From Gnetum montanum (lineage: Eukaryota; Streptophyta; Gnetopsida; Gnetales; Gnetaceae): a stretch of 64,000 bases of DNA. The position numbers were made by a program, and so were the translations under genes. The number at the start of each line of letters is the position of its first letter. Position 1 is the stretch's first letter. The DNA is taken from assembly GCA_015680685.1 (NCBI GenBank), contig MNCI01000248.1:1-64000 (forward strand), read 5' to 3'. Shown here piece by piece: positions 58,032-64,000 of this stretch. The notes under the pieces are model-generated. The model made no database searches and had not been told where the DNA came from. It was given only the letters and a program-made list of their open reading frames with translations.

Positions 58032-58519
58032 GAAAATCCAACCCTTAGAATGTTGTTTGCTAGGGTATTTATAGAGCCAAGAGTGAGAGAGAGATGTGTC
58101 TTGGATTTCATGTGTCTTGGGTCCTAGAGGACACAAATGTGAATGTGCTTCGCTAACATGTGGTGTTATGTTGATGTGCTACACTGAATGGAACAATGCT
58201 ACAAGTGAAACCTATTGAGCTATGAACATATCGTTCAGATTGGATGTACCCAAGGGACTACCATATTTTTACAAAAAATTCTTATGAAAAATGTAACATG
58301 AAGCTTATGCTTCAAGACTACATCTTCCCCTCTCTTACAAGTAGGGTCAAGCATAAAGATAATTTTAGGACTCAACAAGGGCTACAACAAGCAAAGAAAA
58401 CTACTGATCTTGGCTGCCAAGGAGATGCTGGGGCTGAAATAATCATCGACAACAAGTCCTAGAGCTTCTAGAGATTCCTTGTGGCATCTTTTCAAGTGTT
58501 ACACTACTTATGCTGCTTA

Positions 58520-59650
58520 GCATAGGAAAGGAGCATGAATACCCACTTGCTACATTATGCTACACTACATAGCGTAGCAGAGTGTAATAGTCACTTTTGA
58601 GACAAATCTTGCTCAAAAACTAGAAAATACCCCTCTGAGGCTTGCCAAGGTAAGCTATTTCAGCAACTAGCCATTACAATTTTCATCTTAAAAGGGCCCA
58701 AGTCTTCCTGGTTTCATCCTTGGGGCACCTTTTATCGTTTAGGTCCTTGCTACATTGTGCTACGTTATGCAGCATATCACAATGTAGCAGTTAGTCTGGG
58801 ATGAATTTGAGTCACAACCTGCAATGTTTTGTTAGGAGACTTTGATTGGGACCTAAGGGTGAAGTGGTATAGGTAGTCTTAAAGGTTAAAGCATGGCCAA
58901 GTGCAATTATTTTTCTTGAACAAGTTGATGCAGAATCTTCTGGCATTATCACCCTGCTACATTATGCTACGCTATGTAGCGTAGCACAACATAGCACCTA
59001 GTTTTGTCTGAATTCTGACCTATTTTCCAAGTGTTCTATCATGGGCTATTAGTCATATTCTAAGGTGGTAGTAGAGCAAGCATTTTTCATGGTTGAAGCA
59101 TGGGCAATTGTGTTTTCCATATCAAGATAGTTTGAGAAAATATTTTGTCATGATAGGGCCCTACTACGTTGTGTAGCGTATCACATCATAGCACTCGGAA
59201 TAAGGTGATTTTTGATGAAATTTTCTCTATTTTTCTATGTTATACTGATCATACTTCAAGGATGAAGTGGGTAACGCATCTTTGAAAACCAAATATCTAC
59301 CAACTGCATCTTTTTCATCTGATCTAACACTTGCAATAATTTTGACACCACATCACCTGCTACACTATGCAATGTAGCATAGTGTAGTAGGGTTCACAGT
59401 TAGAAAATTTGCCAAACTATTTAGTCCATCGTAAAAACCTTCGATAGCTCCTAGTTTGGCACTTGGGTGGACCACCGACTGGGACATTTGTCAAGCTGGA
59501 CAAGCTAGAGAGTGTAGCAAGCTTGATAGCCTAGGAGAGAGAAAATTTGCTGAACTACATGGTCCACTTTTAGTGCCTCTATTATGCAAACTGGCCTCAT
59601 GACTGGGTGCTACATTGACTATGCTATAGGGGGTGGTAGGCAGGCCCAGA
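58520..59650. repeat. Tandem array, ~200-bp period, palindrome in each unit
   Basis: Five to six units, each with a TGCTAC-centred palindrome at about 58558, 58758, 58965, 59160 and 59360, plus a weaker one near 59604. The unit at 58965-58986 has perfect 10-base arms (TGCTACGCTA / TAGCGTAGCA). The unit at 59360-59387 has perfect 11-base arms of a different sequence (CTACACTATGC / GCATAGTGTAG). Sequence between palindromes also repeats (GATGAA..., CAAGCATTTTTCATGG-like words). No gene. It lies in the U3 part of the LTR that starts at 59788. Confidence 0.75.
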
Positions 59651-59805
59651 AGTGGCTTCGTAGACATTAGGACCTTTAGAGCATCGTGTTGTCTATGTGA
59701 CCCAACATGATACTTCACTTGTAGAGATACTTGCCCAAATTTTGGGACTGTGTTGAATCATGAGAGTCCCAAAATTGATGGTGTTTCAATGGCTCCTCTT
59801 TGTTG

Positions 59806-61229
59806 ATGTCTAGAGGATCTTCCCAAGAGATGTCGATAAAGAAAATGAAACACCATGCTGAACGTGACACCCACACCATTCTTCAGTGCTTGCTTAGATA
59901 ATGCTTTACTATGCTTGGGAGTGCTAGGAAAGCTAGGTATGATAGAGAGAGGGGATGGGTTTGAGGAAATTTGGCTAGGGAAAAGGAAAGGTGTAGGATG
60001 CATTATCATGAACTGTTACCATAGTGTGATCCCTTGTCAGGATGCTTATGAGGGATTCAACACACACATGAGTGGCTTCTCCCTTTGGATTTTAACCTCT
60101 CATCGGAGTGCTTAGAGGTGGTTGATCTAAAGCTAAGATGATTGCAAAGCAACTATGCCATTTGTTTTGGCCACTTGGCTATGTCACCATTTTTCATTTC
60201 CTTTTTTTCCTTAGGGAAATCACACACCCATGTTCATTCGAAGGTAACTATGTCATCATTGTAGGATAAGTGTTTCCTCCCTGGGATGAGTCTGTGTTAC
60301 ATCCATGTGGGCTTTGACTAGTCTACAGGGGATTCCCATGGGACAAGCTGCATTACGTCTATCATGAGCTTGGTGCTTGGGCATGTGAAAGGGCTTTATG
60401 TGCATTGGGAAAGCTTGTGAAGAAGATGTTAGAAATTGTAAGTATAGGAAATGGAAATTAATTTGGCTAAAGAGAGAATGGGATATGCACTCTCAAGTAG
60501 CTAAGTTGATCTAAGTGGGTACTTCTGAATAATGTAGTGTGTTGTTCTCATGGTGGAATGCATTCATGAACGATGCCATCTTGGCTTTTATCCTACAAAT
60601 AAAACAAAGAGAAAACTAGAAAAACTACTAGCATGTGAGGTGAGGGCAAAGCTCTATCTACTCAATATATTGTTGAGGCAAAAATTGCTATGTCTGACAT
60701 GTGTAATGTTTGAAGCAAGAAGACCAGCATTGACTTTGAAGGTGGTAGGCTAGAAAAATTCAATGGCCATGCTAGAAATGAGCATTCAAGAGGCTAGGAG
60801 TAATGGTAATATAGGTGCTCAGGAATCCCCACCAAAGGTAAGAGCCATGAAATCCAGTTGCAAGGTGAGAAGTCCAACAACTGAATGCTTTTTTAGACTT
60901 TGATGATGGTAAGGGCTAGAGGATGGTAGCATTGTGGCTAGGCAACAATAGTGTTGGGACTCTAGTAGAAGGTGTTGATGGTGAGAGCTATGACCAAGAT
61001 GATTGGTAGTGATGGCAGTAGCTTCGGAAGGTTAGCAAGATGTCAAATGACATCTTTGGAAGATCAACAAGATGTTAGGGATGGTGATGCTACATGTGTC
61101 CTAGAGAGTTTTTCCTTGATGCTATGAACTTCATTATAGAACTACAAAATCCCACCCCATATTACCTAGGAAGCTCAAAGATATGCATGCTTGTTTGTTC
61201 ACAAGTTCACATGTGTGAGCTAGGAGGTG
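59806..61229 (-). other. 3' internal region of copy C element, no gene seen
   Basis: Follows the PPT. The first ~70 bases resemble the PPT-proximal sequence of copies A and B (GATGTCGATAAAGAAA). I find no integrase or other domain. Open frames at 59758-60115 and 60550-60753 have no recognisable motif and are crossed by stops in related frames. 60900-61100 has GATGGTGA/GATGGTAG-type short repeats. Confidence 0.4.
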
Positions 61230-62040
61230 TTACACTGCAAACCCAGTTTTAGGTCTTGGTAGACCATCATATGTGCTAGTTTAAAGTCCTAGCAAATCAT
61301 GGTCCTAGTTTAATGTCTAAGCAAATCAAGCTATACTAGTTTAAGGTCCCAATAGACCGTTGTGCTAGTTTAAGGTTCTAGCACACAGTTGTGCTAGTCT
61401 AATGATGTAGCGGACATAGGATGGCCAGTTTAAGGTCATAGCGGACCATGTTGTGGGTGCCAATTTTACGTTATGGCCTAAGAATAATTTGTGCTAGTTT
61501 AACATCATAGAAAATATTCTATGCCAATTTTATGTTGTAGTAGATGATCTACTTACCTTGCTTTATGTTTGGCCAGTCTAGGGATGTTTCTAAGGATGCT
61601 ATGTTGGTGTCACAAGGGGATGGTTCCAAGTCTACCAACTCTACATTCAAATGTTTCATAAACCTACCATGGGGTCTTGTCAGAGTTAAGGACGAATGTA
61701 GATTATCAATAGTAGCCATTTTTAAAGCACTCTTGCAATAATAAGAAGAACAAAAAAAGTCAAGTGGTACTTGCTTAACACAACAACATGTAATGAAATA
61801 TATGCAAGGTAACTATGCAATGTTAAAAAGTTTCCAATTTAAGGTCATAGAAAACCATAACCATGCAACATTACATGCCAAAAACTACTAATTTAAGGTT
61901 GTAGCAGATCACTACTATGATTATAATATAAAAGAAAAACCCCAAAATTACTACTTTCAGGTCATAGCAGACCATAATTGAGCAACATTGTAAGTTAAAA
62001 TTGCTGGTTTAAGGTCGTAGCAAACTGTTGTTGGGCAACA
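61230..62040. repeat. CTAGTTTAAGGTC minisatellite, largest block
   Basis: About 15 imperfect 28-40-base units, each with GCTAGTTTAAGGTCNTAGC and a following (A)GACCAT(T/G). They are clear from 61245 to 61540 and more diverged from 61830 to 62040. A short unrelated stretch (61545-61800) with an open frame interrupts the array. Same family as at 22755, 24926, 47640 and 51435. Confidence 0.75.
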
Positions 62041-62049
62041 TTATAAAAA

Positions 62050-63340
62050 TGAGGTGAAAATTTTGATGCATTTACATGCTATGCTGCAGCTGTGTGCTAT
62101 GATGTAGTAGACATGGGGTGTCCCATCCTATGCTGCAAGGGACAAGGACATTCCGCATTACACGTGAAATGCAGGACGTCCTACATTACATGCAGGACAT
62201 GGAACATCCTGAAAAGTAATAGGTGTTGTAATCCTATAAACTATAAATAGGGGGTTACCCATGGTAATCTTGTCATTTTCATTGTCAGAGCTAACACCTA
62301 GAGCATAGCACGGTTTGGATAGAGAGGCAGTGTAGCAGTCGATACGCCTCAGTTGGTCAATAGGATGATGGTGCACAGGAGTGAACATAGGCATTAAGGT
62401 CTTGCCAATGTGGATGAAGGGGAATGCACTTTACAACATCTCCCCAGGCCATGCATTGAGGAACGATGGGAATCACCATCTACCCAGTAAGTTGCTATAT
62501 CACCCTTGCTTATATTGTGAGATCTATTAAATGGGGCCTTTACTGTAATCACCGCACCTTGGTGGCTACGATCGTTACCCTTGCTATGCTATGACTTTTG
62601 TCATTATGCCTTAGCTGCCACTATAGCTACTACGTTGTGGTTATTATGCACCACTACCATGGCTACCATTGTTCTGGGTGGGACAATGTATCATTTTGAG
62701 GGTTTAGAAGGTTCTGGGGGATGTAGTACACATTCTAGGTAGCATAGCACCCATGGAGGGAGGTCTAGTTTGCAAGGTTTCCAGGTAGCGTAGCACATGT
62801 TTTGGGCAGTGTAGCACATGTAAAGTGGGCTTTTTGTTTGTATTTTATTTTGTTACATTCCATGTAGTGGAATAGTGCTAGGGCAATGGAAACATTGTGT
62901 GTTCCCTCTCGGGCAGTGTTACTTTTGTCAGCATGACTGATAGGGTGTGTTGTGTTTTTGGTGCCTGTTATGCTATGGTGTCATGCTGCTACACTACCAT
63001 ACTTGCTACACTACTATGCTTGCTATGCTGTTATACCTACTACACTATTATGCATGTTATGCTACTACTCTTGTCACGTTGTGTAGGGTGTACCTGTTGC
63101 ATTGCCATGTTGTGCATGACGTGGCTGCTACACTACTTGGGGTGTACCCACTACGTTGTGTCATGTGCTACACTACTACGCTATGCGTAACATAGTTGCT
63201 ACGCTATATAGGATAAGTCACAAAAATGGTGAACTGATACTTGACACAAATTTTGGGTTTACTTCATTGGTCCAAAGGCATAACATTTTGTACTTATGAA
63301 AAATTTGCATACTAGGAGCTGCTACGCTATACAGTAATTG
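62050..63340. repeat. CTAC(A/G)CTA-rich repeats related to the palindromic array
   Basis: The words GCTACACTA, GCTATGCTGC, TAGCGTAGCAC and GCTACGCTATA recur irregularly. They are dense at 62980-63210 (period ~18-24) and sparser before and after (62740-62820, 63300-63390). They match the core of the ~200-bp array at 58520-59650. Cys/Tyr/Leu-rich open frames at 62897-63195 are translations of the repeat, not genes. Confidence 0.65.
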
Positions 63341-63489
63341 TCACTTAAATACTGTGAACTAATGTTTTGTGCTACACCATGTAGGATCATGTTAAAATCC
63401 ATCTTGATCATCCTTGAGCTAGTAGGGGTTTTGTGCTGCCTAAGTGTTCCTATGGCTAATCTCCCCCCTCCTCATGCATAGATAAGGGA

Positions 63490-63840
63490 CCAAGTGGTCT
63501 GGTTTTGGGAAAGCATGCAAAAATTCCTAGAGTTCCTCCTTTGCCACTTCAGTGTGATGGTATGGTCACACTTGTCGGCCGAGACTACCAGTGTTCTAGT
63601 TAAAATGTTGTTGCCTAAGGCAAACTGAGTCATCTTAAAGTTTATGGCCAATGGATCTATTAAAGGAGAAGGGTTCAAGAGCTCAAATCGGCATCCAAGA
63701 GGTTTGAGATGCTTGTATTGGGTTTGGACTATGCTTGAATTTAAGTGTAACCATAAGTACAACACCTTGTTTGTCACTCGTCACATGGGCACTTTCTTTC
63801 AAAATCCACCGGGGACCATCTACTGTGCCAGTGGGTGAGC
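63490..63840 (+). pseudogene. Unrecognised coding segment, paralogue of 56645-57001
   Basis: Frame reading FLEFLLCHFSVMVWSHLSA, VLVKMLLPKAN, a stop, then ILKFMANGSIKGEG and (open at 63644-63838) RHPRGLRCLYWVW, TMLEFKCNHKYNTLF. The first half parallels 56770-56940. After GEG the two diverge, so one copy may have a different C-terminus or the similarity marks an exon end. An AG-preceded second block starts near 63895. I cannot name the gene. Confidence 0.35.
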
Positions 63841-63894
63841 CCTATGAAGATACTTAGACATGTTACATCATTTTTCTTGCATAGATGAAATGCT

Positions 63895-64000
63895 TATTGT
63901 GCTCTATATGTTGCTAAGCTTGTAATCAATAAGGATGGGCTCCATGATCAAGAGGGGGCATTAGAATTGGCCCAAAAAACCTTACAAGACTTCTCTTTTG
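63895..64000 (+). pseudogene. Second block of unrecognised gene, cut by window edge
   Basis: Frame KLVINKDGLHDQEGALELAQ, then KTLQDFSF, open to the window end. It parallels 57174-57260 (DLIVNNQ...LVAQTTLDEF). It follows the first block by ~55 bases containing an AG acceptor-like TTGCATAG. The rest lies outside. Confidence 0.3.

Larger units (their letters stand above)
57850..59788 (-). mobile_element. LTR of Tat-like family, copy C
   Basis: On minus it starts TGAAACACCATC (59788) right after the polypurine tract CAACAAAGAGGAGCCA (59790-59805, complement), the same junction as copy B. The U3 holds the ~200-bp palindromic array. The TATA box would be at 58066-58075. The lower end is not defined; I place it near 57850. 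The internal side (59806 upward) has the CTAGTTTAAGG minisatellite but no recognisable pol. Confidence 0.5.

Noticed and set aside
62897-63195. Cys/Tyr/Leu-rich small proteins on plus
   Set aside because: Translations of the CTAC(A/G)CTA repeat in two frames.
63472-63777. 101-codon minus-strand open frame
   Set aside because: Antisense to the conserved plus-strand block shared with 56645-57001; no motif of its own.
1-64000. tRNA, rRNA, MITE or Helitron structures
   Set aside because: I looked for tRNA-like hairpins, rRNA words, short terminal inverted repeats with TA duplications and CTRR ends and found none that held up by eye; a covariance-model and structure search would be needed to exclude them.

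Overview
The window looks like intergenic nuclear DNA of a land plant with a large, repeat-rich genome. It is AT-rich. Nearly all recognisable coding sequence is decayed plant LTR-retrotransposon protein (Ty3/gypsy Athila/Tat-like, Tat/Ogre-like with a second RNase H, a chromovirus, Ty1/copia), plus one endogenous pararetrovirus locus of Caulimoviridae type. I see no intact host gene, tRNA, rRNA or CRISPR array, and nothing prokaryotic. The species cannot be named from this sequence. All domain calls rest on recognising motifs in translations by eye.

Layout. 1-8803: two copies of one non-autonomous Athila/Tat-like Ty3 family lie head to head (left copy on -, right copy on +). They form an inverted repeat with ~3 kb arms around a ~1.5 kb loop. 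8804-15470: rearranged endogenous pararetrovirus, with one promoter, three direct copies of the leader/primer-binding region, the N-terminal half of a polyprotein, and an inverted reverse-transcriptase block. 15470-17333: 5' end of a Ty1/copia element on the - strand (gag, PBS, LTR). 17334-20390: unassigned. 20390-28960: Tat/Ogre-like element on - (3' LTR, minisatellites, a GC-rich insert, protease and gag, no RT). 29286-37668: a - strand relative of the first family with two LTRs, PBS and PPT. It carries gag and a large decayed coiled-coil reading frame but no pol. 37940-41985: second Tat-like element on - (3' LTR, integrase, archaeal-type RNase H, RNase H). 41990-45600: chromovirus on - (3' LTR, integrase, RNase H, RT, protease). 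46430-51200: third Tat-like element on - (3' LTR, integrase, RNases H, RT). 51240-56645: minisatellites, a ~180-bp-period tandem array and AT-rich DNA. 56645-64000: two related copies of an unrecognised coding sequence on + flank a fourth LTR of the Tat-like family. That LTR contains a ~200-bp tandem array with a palindrome in each unit.

How the parts relate. The - strand Tat-like elements share LTR start, polypurine tract and a dispersed minisatellite, so they are one family in different stages of decay. The Athila/Tat-like copies share an inactive protease site, repeated polypurine-like motifs and LTRs rich in ATATC/GATATC words, which suggests they were mobilised by a partner. The pararetrovirus locus shows the tandem and inverted fragment structure typical of integrated caulimovirids. 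Every pol-type gene here has stops, frameshifts or lost catalytic residues. The most interesting items are the palindromic ~200-bp array, the ~180-bp array, the unrecognised coding pair at 56.6 and 63.5 kb, the coiled-coil frame at 30.5-33.1 kb, and the pararetrovirus rearrangements.
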